Source: Strigamia acuminata
Lineage: Eukaryota > Arthropoda > Chilopoda > Geophilomorpha > Linotaeniidae
Reading direction: 5' to 3'
Length of the DNA stretch: 64,000 nt
Assembly (NCBI GenBank): GCA_949358305.1
Contig: OX442322.1
Coordinates: 7,626,001 to 7,690,000, forward strand
The notes under the pieces were generated by a model. The model had not been told where the DNA came from. It searched no databases and worked only from the letters and a program-made list of their open reading frames with translations. Within the stretch, counting starts at the first letter, position 1; each line of letters begins with the position of its first letter. A program made the translations under genes and the position numbers. Of the stretch, positions 1 through 8,007 are shown piece after piece.

Positions 1-2
1 CT

Positions 3-1127
3 TTAGGAAAATTCCCGACTTCAAAGAAAGGGAATAATTATGTGTTTGTTATGACGGACTATTTATCTAGAGCGGTCTGTGCGAGAGCGTCACCAACTTG
101 CACGGCCATTGCAGCAGCGGATGCTTTAGTTTATGAGATAATGGTGAAAGAAGGATCTCCAAGGGAAATTCTGACTGACCGTGGTACAGAATACAGAAAT
201 GAATTGATGGAGGAGGTCTCGAGACTCTATAAATCAAAACATAAAACAACTAGCGGATATCATGCCAGGACAAACGGTTTAACGGAGCGTTTTAACGCAA
301 CACTTGCGAAAATGCTTCTGAACTACGTAAATGAAGATCATACGGACTGGGATGATTTCCTGCCACACCTGTTATTCTCGTACAACACGTCGGTTCACGA
401 GACAACTGGATATACCCTATACTTTTTATTAAGGGGGTATGAAGCAGATGTTAACGTCGATGTGAATCTGAATCTCCCGAAGAAGGAATTCACTTTGAGA
501 ACTGCAAAATTCATCGAGGCAGCAAAGAGAATCTCAAACCAGAGACTGGAGCAGATGTCAGCTAAAAGCAAAGAAAGATTTGATAAGAACAGAAAGGTTG
601 TGGAGTTCGAGCCTGGAGAATACGTTTATTTGAAAAAACCGAACAGAAAGGTTGGACTCAGTGAGAAATTACTGCCACAATATTCTGGTCCCTACGAAAT
701 AGTGCGCCGAACTGCACCAAACGATTACCAAATAGTAGATTCAACTGGTAAAAAATCAGACATTGTTAACGTGGAAAGGTTAAAACCTTACAAGCCAAGG
801 AAAGAAGTATCCATAATTATGGATAGGAATAGTGAAACTGAGGTGAAGGCGGAAAATTCTAACAAAACTAAGTTGATGGAGAATAAAGGAATTGAAGAAG
901 TTAGAATTAACACTAAAAAAGCACTAAAACAATCGAGAAAACCATGCAAAGAAAGATTCATAAGTGACGAGGATCAGATTTCTTTGAAATCGTTGTTCGA
1001 GCCGGAAGTGACGTCGGAGGAACGTTCGAAGAAATTGCCAACAGAGGACGTCGCTGACGAAACACGTGATTTCCGTTCTGAGCGGTTAAGACCACGAGCA
1101 CGGACAAATTATCGCCGGTTTTATTGA
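3..1127 (+). CDS. pol: TE1 pol, integrase part (partial at window start)
   Basis: The frame is open from base 3 to the TGA at 1125-1127 and is the C-terminal part of the 1,252-residue pol protein seen whole at 43860-47615. It carries most of the integrase core: the second catalytic aspartate lies in LTDRGTEY and the glutamate in NGLTERFN, spaced D-x35-E. The first catalytic aspartate lies just upstream of base 1. After the core come a GPY/F-like segment (QYSGPYEIVRR) and a basic, acidic-patched tail ending in RTNYRRFY. A GTG at 42 is not a real start; the frame simply enters from outside the window. Confidence 0.9.
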   Translation, partial: LGKFPTSKKGNNYVFVMTDYLSRAVCARASPTCTAIAAADALVYEIMVKEGSPREILTDRGTEYRNELMEEVSRLYKSKHKTTSGYHARTNGLTERFNATLAKMLLNYVNEDHTDWDDFLPHLLFSYNTSVHETTGYTLYFLLRGYEADVNVDVNLNLPKKEFTLRTAKFIEAAKRISNQRLEQMSAKSKERFDKNRKVVEFEPGEYVYLKKPNRKVGLSEKLLPQYSGPYEIVRRTAPNDYQIVDSTGKKSDIVNVERLKPYKPRKEVSIIMDRNSETEVKAENSNKTKLMENKGIEEVRINTKKALKQSRKPCKERFISDEDQISLKSLFEPEVTSEERSKKLPTEDVADETRDFRSERLRPRARTNYRRFY

Positions 1128-1223
1128 ACACCTTGCGCAGAAAGTTCGACTTTATTGAGCGATTAAGCGAGAGGCCAGTAAGTAAAACTGTTTAACATTG
1201 TGTTTCGACTTAGAAGTTGGATA

Positions 1224-1228
1224 ATTTA
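1224..1228. repeat. Target-site duplication of TE2, left side (ATTTA)
   Basis: The five bases ATTTA immediately before the TE2 5' LTR are repeated immediately after its 3' LTR at 6083-6087. A 5-bp duplication is usual for Ty3/gypsy integrase. It proves that TE2 inserted into TE1, because the TE1 sequence is continuous once TE2 and one ATTTA are removed. Confidence 0.92.
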
Positions 1229-1423
1229 TGTTGTATTTGCTATGTATTTTCAATTAAGCATTCAATAATGCCACGAGACACATGAATTGTTACTAATTGT
1301 TTCAAGGATTACCATGGTGATATTGTGTGAATTCCAGAATGTATGAGTTTTAGCCGAGTGAATAAACATGTGTGTTTGTGTCCAGTTGAGACAAGTCTGG
1401 AGTATTTATGTTAGAACTTAACA
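1229..1423 (+). repeat. TE2 5' LTR
   Basis: This 195-bp terminal repeat starts TGTTGTATTTGC and ends GAACTTAACA, with TGTT/AACA as short inverted termini. It contains AATAAA about 60 bases before its end, a plausible polyadenylation signal. It matches 5888-6082 except at one visible base. Confidence 0.93.
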
Positions 1424-1424
1424 G

Positions 1425-1438
1425 TGGTATCCACGATG
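1425..1438 (+). other. TE2 primer binding site (probable)
   Basis: TGGTATCCACGATG begins one base after the 5' LTR. Its reverse complement ends in CCA like a tRNA 3' end, as expected of a minus-strand primer site. I cannot assign the tRNA. Confidence 0.6.
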
Positions 1439-1444
1439 TTTTGA

Positions 1445-4144
1445 ATGAAGACCAAAGTCGATTGCGTACGTGATTTGGTGTGGACAATTTTTCTGTGCTG
1501 GTTGGCGTGTGTTTTGGCGAGGTCGTTCGTGTCGATTTCGAATTTCGCGTGTGGCGAAACAGAGAGGCGCAACCGTGAGTTTTGGTCGTGTTTACCTTTT
1601 AATGAGACGTTTTATGTTTGCATTGACGACGTGCGACATCGAAATGGCGTTTTGACGGGGAATCTGAGAGTGTTGCCCACGTCGGGTTCGATTTGTGTTG
1701 AGCTGAGCGGATCGAGGAGCGACCGTGAGTCGTCGCCGTTTACGTTTGATTTTACCGAGGTTTTTGAAGGAATTAACGACGTGAGATTCGGATCCAGTGG
1801 GCGAATCGAGTTAGAGACGTTGTCGATTTTCGTCAATCGTATTGAGGCCTATTTGAGTGAGTGGACTAATCAGCCAGAAATAATGGCACAAGTGACGTTG
1901 GGAAGCATCCCGCCGTTTACAGGGTCGAGCCTGAACGAGTGGAAGAGCTGGCGGGAGACCTTCGCCCAATTCGTAATTTTGAATGATGTGTTAGCGCCAA
2001 AGCAGGTGCCATTGTTGTTAACAGTCATCGGCATCCCCATGTACGAGAAAATTAAACGATGGACCCACCCAAAGGAGGTGACTAAAATGGATTTGACAGA
2101 GATTTTGGGTGTTGTGGACACTTTTTATGACTCCATCAACACACCTTATATGGCCAAACAAAAATTTGGAGCAAGGAAGCGATTAGAAGGGGAAACCGTG
2201 GAAAAATACATCGCCACGTTGAGGATCATGTCCGAAAAGTGTGGTTTTGCGACGAAGACCGAATCGGACAATGCCATCGTAGACCAGTTAGTCCGAGGCG
2301 TAGGGAATTCGTTTTTGGTGAGGGAAATCCTCTTGAACATGCCGATGACAGTGGATGCGGCGACAAAACGAGCGGTGGCGCACGAAATGGCGCACGTCGC
2401 TATGGTCGGAACTGAGGAGCCTTTGCCGCTTACAGAGGTAGATAAAGGCGCCACGACTTCAGCAGTAATGCAAGTGTCTACTGGGAGAGGACGTGGTGGA
2501 TGGAGGGGACGTGGGAGAGCTTTCCAGCAGGCGTTCCCCGGTACTGCAGGTGCGGGGCCGAGCGTTCAGACGAGGGGATCTTCACAGCGACCTTGGCGCG
2601 GGCGTCAAGGATCTGCGAGAGGACAGGCCGGCCCACCGGTAACCAGGGACGGCAGGCCAGTCCAATGCTTTCGCTGCGGAGGTCCGCACTTTGTTAGGGA
2701 TTGTCCCTACGAACCTTTGGCACCCATAACCACTCAACAACAAGCAGCGGGGACCCGCCCGGTGGCCGATTGGAGGAAGAAAAGCGATAATCAAGTTTTG
2801 ACCGCCTCACTTCCCCCGACTTTCCCGTTGGACACTGATCTTGGGTATTGTGGCGCGGAGTCAGAGGATAAGTGGAAACAGCGCAATGTGCCAATTAATG
2901 TCATCCAGGAGCAAGATGAGGACTTTGCATTGTTCCAATTGGCAGCTGCGAGGTCGCGTTCGCCACCACTGATAGTGCGCGTGACTTTGAACTTATTAAA
3001 TTTTAATTTGTGGTTGGATACGGGGAGCGAGCTGTCAGTGCTGAATGCAAAGGATTGCGATATTTTATTGGCAAAAGGCTTATTGTTAAGGCGGGAAATT
3101 AAACCGACCGGGTTGAAACTTTTTGCTTACCAGAAACATCCTATTAGGACCTTGGGACGAGTTGCTCTCACGACAACGGTCGGTGGGATGACTGAAATAA
3201 TCGATTTTGTGGTTGTTGATAGGAGCGGTCCGAGTTTGATAGGCAGAGACATAGTTGAAAAATTTGGATGGTTTAACATTTCATCTGCTTTGATTTCAGG
3301 TGGCCCGAGTTTAGATTTGACTGCAGCCCGGAGCGGAGGAGGACAGTGGCCGGGTGCATTTAAAGACGCCGGTCAGCGGTCGGTGGGTCAAGTGGAGACG
3401 TCAACGCCTCATGTGCCACCCGTGTCAACGGAGGTTTTATTGGCCCAATTATTGGCAAAGTTCGAGCACGTTTTTGGGGAGGAATTAGGCACATACAAGG
3501 GCGAGCCTATAGAGTTGGTATTAAAAAAAGACGCCGTCCCTAAATTCTATCGCCCTAGACCGATCCCGTTGCCGCTCCGGGGGGCAGTCGACCGTGAGAT
3601 AGATCGTTTGGTGGGCCAGGGGGTTTTTCAACCAATTCCGTTTTCAGCTTGGGGGACCCCACTGGTCACTGTGGCTAAAAAAGATGGGGTTCGGCTTTGC
3701 GGCGACTATAGGTCGACCGTGAACAGCAGTTTGCAGCCGGACCCCTACCCCCTACCAAAGATTGCCGAGTTGTTGGCATCCATAGGTCGTGCAAAAATTT
3801 TCAGCACCCTTGACCTGCGCCAGGCCTACTTCCAGGTCCCATTATCCCAGCGGTCGGCGGTCATTGCGGCGGTTAATACGCCGAAAGGTCTTATGGCCGT
3901 GACGCGGTTACCGTTTGGGACAATGCCGTCCGCTGGAGTTTTCCAGCGGATCATCATCACCGTGTTGGATGGGGTCCCCAGAATATTCGTCTATTTGGAC
4001 GATATTCTGGTGGCTACCTGGACTTTACAAGAGCATTTTGAGGTGTTGGGTCTTATTTTCGCTCGCTTATCCAATAAGGGTTTACGGTTGGCGAGGGAAA
4101 AGTGTTTGTTCTGTAAAGAAGCCACCCCGGGATCGTTTCAATGA
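1445..4144 (+). CDS. gag-pol: TE2 gag-protease-reverse transcriptase polyprotein, truncated before RNase H
   Basis: The 899-residue frame starts at an ATG 22 bases after the LTR. From about residue 145 (an internal Met, MAQVTLGS) it reads as a typical gypsy gag. A Gly/Arg-rich stretch follows, then a CCHC knuckle (CFRCGGPHFVRDC, C408-C421), an aspartic protease motif LDTGS (D525) and an RT with YLDD at 850-853. The frame ends at residue 899, just after the RT palm and thumb start, where a fingerprint KCLFCK would normally lead into the connection and RNase H domains; both are absent. The first 145 residues do not look like gag. They carry a hydrophobic stretch (about residues 10-30) and may be leader read as protein. 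The frame overlaps the integrase frame by ATGA. The element cannot be autonomous in this state. Confidence 0.85.
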   Translation: MKTKVDCVRDLVWTIFLCWLACVLARSFVSISNFACGETERRNREFWSCLPFNETFYVCIDDVRHRNGVLTGNLRVLPTSGSICVELSGSRSDRESSPFTFDFTEVFEGINDVRFGSSGRIELETLSIFVNRIEAYLSEWTNQPEIMAQVTLGSIPPFTGSSLNEWKSWRETFAQFVILNDVLAPKQVPLLLTVIGIPMYEKIKRWTHPKEVTKMDLTEILGVVDTFYDSINTPYMAKQKFGARKRLEGETVEKYIATLRIMSEKCGFATKTESDNAIVDQLVRGVGNSFLVREILLNMPMTVDAATKRAVAHEMAHVAMVGTEEPLPLTEVDKGATTSAVMQVSTGRGRGGWRGRGRAFQQAFPGTAGAGPSVQTRGSSQRPWRGRQGSARGQAGPPVTRDGRPVQCFRCGGPHFVRDCPYEPLAPITTQQQAAGTRPVADWRKKSDNQVLTASLPPTFPLDTDLGYCGAESEDKWKQRNVPINVIQEQDEDFALFQLAAARSRSPPLIVRVTLNLLNFNLWLDTGSELSVLNAKDCDILLAKGLLLRREIKPTGLKLFAYQKHPIRTLGRVALTTTVGGMTEIIDFVVVDRSGPSLIGRDIVEKFGWFNISSALISGGPSLDLTAARSGGGQWPGAFKDAGQRSVGQVETSTPHVPPVSTEVLLAQLLAKFEHVFGEELGTYKGEPIELVLKKDAVPKFYRPRPIPLPLRGAVDREIDRLVGQGVFQPIPFSAWGTPLVTVAKKDGVRLCGDYRSTVNSSLQPDPYPLPKIAELLASIGRAKIFSTLDLRQAYFQVPLSQRSAVIAAVNTPKGLMAVTRLPFGTMPSAGVFQRIIITVLDGVPRIFVYLDDILVATWTLQEHFEVLGLIFARLSNKGLRLAREKCLFCKEATPGSFQ

Positions 4145-5400
4145 AGAAACGAGCCCGGAGTGTGGTGTGGTGGCCTGGAATCACGGCCCGGATTGTGGAT
4201 TTTGTCCAAAAATGTAATTTATGCGCGCAGAACAGGTCCCTCCCACCCCATGCACCTCCGGTTTCTTGGCCTCGTGCCGAGGAACCATGGGTTAGAGTAC
4301 ACATTGACTTCGCAGGCCCTATACAGAACTTTATGGTTTTGGTGCTAGTCGATGCCCATTCCGGATGGATTGAAGCCAGGGCCCTGCGGAAGGCCACTTC
4401 TGCCACCACCATCCACGCGCTAAGACATATTTTCAGCACGTTTGGTATTCCCCACCTGCTAGTAAGCGACAACGGAACCCAATTTAAATCGGCAGAATTT
4501 GCCGAGTTTACATCAAGAAACGGGATTGAACATATGTTTTTGCCTCCCTGGCACGCACAAAGTAATGGGTTAGCTGAGAGGGCCGTGCGTTGGGTCAAGG
4601 AGAGGCTGATGAAATTCACAAAAGGGGATTTGGAGATGAGGCTGCTGCGATTAATGCTTTTTCAGCACACTGCTTTCAAGGGTCGCGACAATGAATCACC
4701 CGCAATGAGCTTTCTCGGCAGGCAGCTATTTACTTACTTAGATCTTGTCAGACCCCGTGCATTGGTGACCGGTGGCGAGCGCGATTCTCTTTGCAGAGTG
4801 TTTAGACCGAATGATCGAGTGTGGTATAAGTCATTCCCAGATACCAAACCACCTTGGTTACCAGCGGTAGTTATGCAGAAAAAGGGCAGTTTGTTGTACA
4901 CTTTACGAGACGTCACCGCCGGGAAAGTGGTAACGAGACATGTTAATCATCTATTACGCAGGGATGAGATCGTCACAGGAGAATTGATAGGCGAGCCGTT
5001 GCCTCTACCCAGTGAACACAAGCAAGTGGAGCCCGAGATGGTTACAACTGATGCGAGAGCGTACACATTGGGTGCACCAGCTAAACCGAAACTGATACCA
5101 GTGCTCCCGGGAATTGTGTTGCCAGTGCCTCCAGTGCAGCCCCCAATTTTACCTCCAGTTTTACAGCCTGTGCCAGCAGTGGAGGCGGCACCTGTGGCGG
5201 GGGCACCTGTGATACTGACACCACCTTTTAGGGCAGTGTTGCCGGCTCACGTACTGACACCGGCGCCGGAAGTGGCCCCTCGTGCGCAGGAAGAGAATGC
5301 GGGAGGTTCGCGGCCTACACGAGTGGGGCACGACCGGATTTACCAAGGCTGCAGTTTGTTGGGAACATCCTACAAGCATTGGATCAGACAACACCTGTGA
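4141..5400 (+). CDS. pol: TE2 integrase fragment (lacks the HH half of the zinc domain)
   Basis: The 419-residue frame overlaps the upstream stop (ATGA). It opens in the middle of the integrase N-terminal domain: the CxxC pair (C25, C28 in QKCNLCAQN) is present but the two upstream histidines are missing, matching a deletion that also removed RNase H. The catalytic core is complete, with D56 (HIDFAGP), D110 (SDNGTQF) and E146 (GLAERAV), spacing D-x53-D-x35-E. The C-terminal part is Pro/Val-rich, with many PVLPPV-like repeats. The ATG at 4141 is probably a chance start created by the deletion. Confidence 0.85.
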   Translation: MKKRARSVVWWPGITARIVDFVQKCNLCAQNRSLPPHAPPVSWPRAEEPWVRVHIDFAGPIQNFMVLVLVDAHSGWIEARALRKATSATTIHALRHIFSTFGIPHLLVSDNGTQFKSAEFAEFTSRNGIEHMFLPPWHAQSNGLAERAVRWVKERLMKFTKGDLEMRLLRLMLFQHTAFKGRDNESPAMSFLGRQLFTYLDLVRPRALVTGGERDSLCRVFRPNDRVWYKSFPDTKPPWLPAVVMQKKGSLLYTLRDVTAGKVVTRHVNHLLRRDEIVTGELIGEPLPLPSEHKQVEPEMVTTDARAYTLGAPAKPKLIPVLPGIVLPVPPVQPPILPPVLQPVPAVEAAPVAGAPVILTPPFRAVLPAHVLTPAPEVAPRAQEENAGGSRPTRVGHDRIYQGCSLLGTSYKHWIRQHL

Positions 5401-5669
5401 CGACACGTACTACTAGGGCGACTCGTAATCTTGCCCCTAATTACAGAGACTCTTCATCGGGGGAGGAGAATGGCGGCGAAGAAGATCTGATCCCGGTCAC
5501 CTACAAACAACAGTCGCTGAGCAAGCGTACCGCAAAACGAGGATTGAGGGTGGCTGACATGACGATAACGACGCCAATTTCTCCAGAACCAGAACAGAGT
5601 CCAGAAGTTGATGATACGGGTGCGGAAGCGTCATTTAGAAGGATGATGCAAAGTCGGGAGAAAGAATAA
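5379..5669 (+). pseudogene. Probable frameshifted C-terminal tail of TE2 integrase
   Basis: The frame is open for 96 codons, has no early ATG and overlaps the end of the integrase frame in another register. It encodes a basic then acidic tail (TRATRNLAPNYRDSSSG) of the kind that ends gypsy integrases, whereas the integrase frame itself ends in an unrelated-looking stretch. I infer one small indel near 5300-5390. A separate accessory ORF is possible but less likely. Confidence 0.45.
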
Positions 5670-5877
5670 AGTGGAGAAAGAAAAAAGAAAAGTGGGATTA
5701 AAATTTAAAGAGTTTATTGTGAAATACAAGTTTTAAATTGATTTGTGTAAAAGTCGCGAGGGAAATTGCGACCTGTTTTAGTTGGTAAATTATATTTGTT
5801 TGAAAATTAATCGAATTAAGTTTTGAGAGATAATATTGTGACTCGGTCGTTTCTTGGATTGAATTGTAATTGGAACT

Positions 5878-5885
5878 AGGGGAGG
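5878..5885 (+). other. TE2 polypurine tract
   Basis: AGGGGAGG lies two bases before the 3' LTR, the usual place for the plus-strand primer. Confidence 0.7.
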
Positions 5886-5887
5886 TA

Positions 5888-6082
5888 TGTTGTATTTGCT
5901 ATGTATTTCCAATTAAGCATTCAATAATGCCACGAGACACATGAATTGTTACTAATTGTTTCAAGGATTACCATGGTGATATTGTGTGAATTCCAGAATG
6001 TATGAGTTTTAGCCGAGTGAATAAACATGTGTGTTTGTGTCCAGTTGAGACAAGTCTGGAGTATTTATGTTAGAACTTAACA
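5888..6082 (+). repeat. TE2 3' LTR
   Basis: This is the 195-bp partner of 1229-1423, with the same termini, and is followed at once by the ATTTA target duplication. Confidence 0.93.
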
Positions 6083-6086
6083 ATTT

Positions 6087-6284
6087 ATGATGGACGAACA
6101 AATATCTTTGTCCGATTTGGATACTAAGTCAACAGAGGAGGACGAAACGACGATAGATAAGCGAGTCGGAATGACATCACGACAAACTTATGATTTAAGA
6201 AGTCGATTTGCGTTGGAAATCATCAAAGATCATCTGATACCCTTCGAAGAGGATGCGACAATTGAAGAAATCGAAGAAGATTAA
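6087..6284 (+). CDS. Small acidic ORF downstream of TE1 pol, function unknown
   Basis: A 65-codon ATG frame lies directly after the TE2 insertion point. In intact TE1 it would start about 105 bases after the pol stop. The product is strongly acidic (many Asp/Glu, tail EEIEED) with a TYDLRSRF patch resembling the RYNLRPR-type motifs at gypsy integrase tails. It has no signal peptide or membrane segment, so it is not an envelope. It could be a detached integrase tail or a non-functional frame. Confidence 0.35.
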   Translation: MMDEQISLSDLDTKSTEEDETTIDKRVGMTSRQTYDLRSRFALEIIKDHLIPFEEDATIEEIEED

Positions 6285-6585
6285 AAATCGAAATTACAAT
6301 TGTTATCTGTATAATTTTGTGTAAAATTTTGTTTTAGATTTTCTCTTGTGTATAGATAAACACGAAGAGTTTAATTTTATGTAATTGGCTTTTCCAAGAA
6401 AAGTATTGTTAAACTAAGAATTGAGGGATATAAAGGTAATAGAACAATTCTCGTAAATTTTGTTAATAATTTTGTGAAAAGCAAGAATGATGTTGAAAGT
6501 TAGAAGTGAAAATGATAATCTCGAAGTAGAAATTTGGGGGTATTTCCATTTGAAACAATTTGAATTTTGGAGACCAAAATTTTTC
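6285..6585 (+). other. TE1 3' untranslated region
   Basis: AT-rich sequence between the small ORF and the polypurine tract. I see no convincing gene. A 78-codon frame that starts here runs into the LTR and is not credible. Confidence 0.6.
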
Positions 6586-6597
6586 AAAGGGGGGGGC
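6586..6597 (+). other. TE1 polypurine tract
   Basis: AAAGGGGGGGGC abuts the TGTTACG start of the 3' LTR, as expected for the plus-strand primer of a gypsy element. Confidence 0.85.
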
Positions 6598-7067
6598 TGT
6601 TACGAGCGCGGACCTCGCTGTACGACAGCGGGCCTAAACGCTCTGTTTAGAGAATTAATTCTGAAAGCTCTCACTAGGCACACTGGAGTTTCCAAATCCG
6701 CTCACCAGTTGTCACTGTGTTAATTATGCACAGGGCAACTGGACTAATCAATCAAGTAGAGTGGGGGTGGACCCAGAGTTTACCTAGTGAGCTAAGTGGG
6801 TTTGAGAGAGCAGAAATGTTCTGAGCCTCAAACAGTTAACATGGTAAGTAAAGGCTTCTGTGGACCAGCGCACACAGCGCTTGGTCCCACCCCGCCTTTC
6901 CAAATTCATAGAGATATAATTTGATTATCATTCTTGCTTTCTTACTTTATGTTTATGTAAAATAAAGGATTATGTTTATCATTTGATTTTGTTAAGTTTG
7001 TAATAAATCCCATAGAATAAAAGAGATTTATTTAAATGATAAATCAGTTTTCTCAATTATTTCACCT
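6598..7067 (+). repeat. TE1 3' LTR, truncated at its end
   Basis: It matches the first 470 bp of the 544-bp 5' LTR at 43203-43746 with about five substitutions (about 1.1 percent). Similarity stops at TTTCACCT. The last 74 bp, including the CGTAACA terminus, are replaced by unrelated sequence, so the target duplication cannot be checked. The LTR contains several AATAAA signals. Confidence 0.9.
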
Positions 7068-7790
7068 AGTGGCAAAACACGGAATTACTCAAAATTTCAA
7101 TTGCCAGCACAGAATGAGGGTCAAGTTTTTTTTTTTGAACACGACTGAACATTTCCAATGTTTAACAGTTTAAAATTGGCAGTTTGAGTGTCTGTAACTT
7201 TTAAATCTAGAGGAGTGACGTTCTGAAATTTGGTGTGGTGGTGGAGGAGGAACCAAGGAACTGGCAAAAAAATTTGGGAATTCTCCTGTGCGTGGTTCTT
7301 GCACAACTCCAATTTGAAGTTTTGAGTCTAGGCGCAGACCTAATTCCTAACTTTTAGACTAGTTTTTCAGGCATTTTCGCTCACCTTTGGCCCTTCTACC
7401 ATACATGTTCGGAATCAGCTCGCTGAGACGAACAAAATGAGTCTATGTATATTAAGGGACCGCATTATTATCATTATGCCTATACCTACACTAGTGAAAT
7501 GTCTCAGTCAATATGAACTGGGTAGCCACTTATGATGAGATATAGTACACTGTTTGTTGCTAGTGTGTGCTGTTTGAATTGTATACATTACACTGTAAGA
7601 AAGGTAGATTTAATTTAACTAAAGATATTGTAAGGGAATTTTAATTTTAATATCTACGTGTTGTAAATTAAATTTACAAATTTTGTTATAGATAATATTT
7701 ATCTTTAAATTTAATTTTGTTAAAGAACACTTTACAAAGCATATAAAACATAAACTTTACAAAATTAGTGTTTGTTTATTTATTGATTTG
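7068..7790 (-). repeat. Dispersed repeat: S2-type unit plus flanking blocks
   Basis: Bases about 7141-7320 are a reverse-orientation copy of the S2 unit found at 28208-28370 and 29430-29590. Bases 7325-7482 match the reverse complement of 28053-28207. Bases about 7620-7790 match the reverse complement of about 29150-29310 (shared words such as GTTAAAGAACACTTTACA). It is therefore a dispersed family present in inverted orientation on both sides of the LINE-TE3-FEM1 region. No protein-coding potential was seen. Confidence 0.7.
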
Positions 7791-7962
7791 TTCATTTTAT
7801 GACATATTTATGATTTCTTTGAGATGATTGGTGTGTTTTTTTGTGGTTGTTATTTATTGTGTTTGATAGGATAGTCTTATTTTGTATTTTGATATTTTTG
7901 GAATCATTTCTTGTAATTTCGCCTGTTGAGAAACCTGCCTCTGCTTGAGAAGAACAAAACAT
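7791..7962. other. AT-rich spacer
   Basis: Non-coding AT-rich DNA between the dispersed repeat and the ATT tract. I see nothing recognisable in it. Confidence 0.6.

Positions 7963-8006
<44 letters not shown>
7963..8006. repeat. Short (ATT)n microsatellite
   Basis: A 44-bp TTA/ATT tract with one interruption (TAGT) directly precedes the LINE. The same triplet on the same strand forms the giant tract at 23730-26697. Confidence 0.9.

Positions 8007-8007
<1 letters not shown>

Larger units (their letters stand above)
1229..6082 (+). mobile_element. TE2, nested Ty3/gypsy (Mag-like) element, internally deleted
   Basis: This 4,854-bp element has 195-bp LTRs that begin TG and end CA, a primer site right after the 5' LTR, a purine tract right before the 3' LTR, and a 5-bp ATTTA target duplication. 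It lies in the 3' part of TE1, just after the TE1 pol stop. The LTRs differ at one base that I can see (T/C at 1248 versus 5907), so it is young. The coding part has gag, protease and RT in one frame and integrase in the next, but RNase H is missing. The integrase wording (WWPGI, SDNGTQF, HAQSNGLAERAV) resembles the Mag clade. Confidence 0.93.
1..7067 (+). mobile_element. TE1, Ty3/gypsy element, 3' part (cut by window start)
   Basis: This is the 3' part of the gypsy element seen complete at 43203-53555. It holds the C-terminal two-fifths of the pol protein (integrase), the nested element TE2, a small downstream ORF, a G-rich polypurine tract and a 3' LTR truncated by 74 bp. The window boundary cuts the 5' part. 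Confidence 0.93.

Noticed and set aside
6487-6723. A 78-codon frame entering the TE1 LTR
   Set aside because: It crosses the polypurine tract and the LTR boundary and has no protein-like features.
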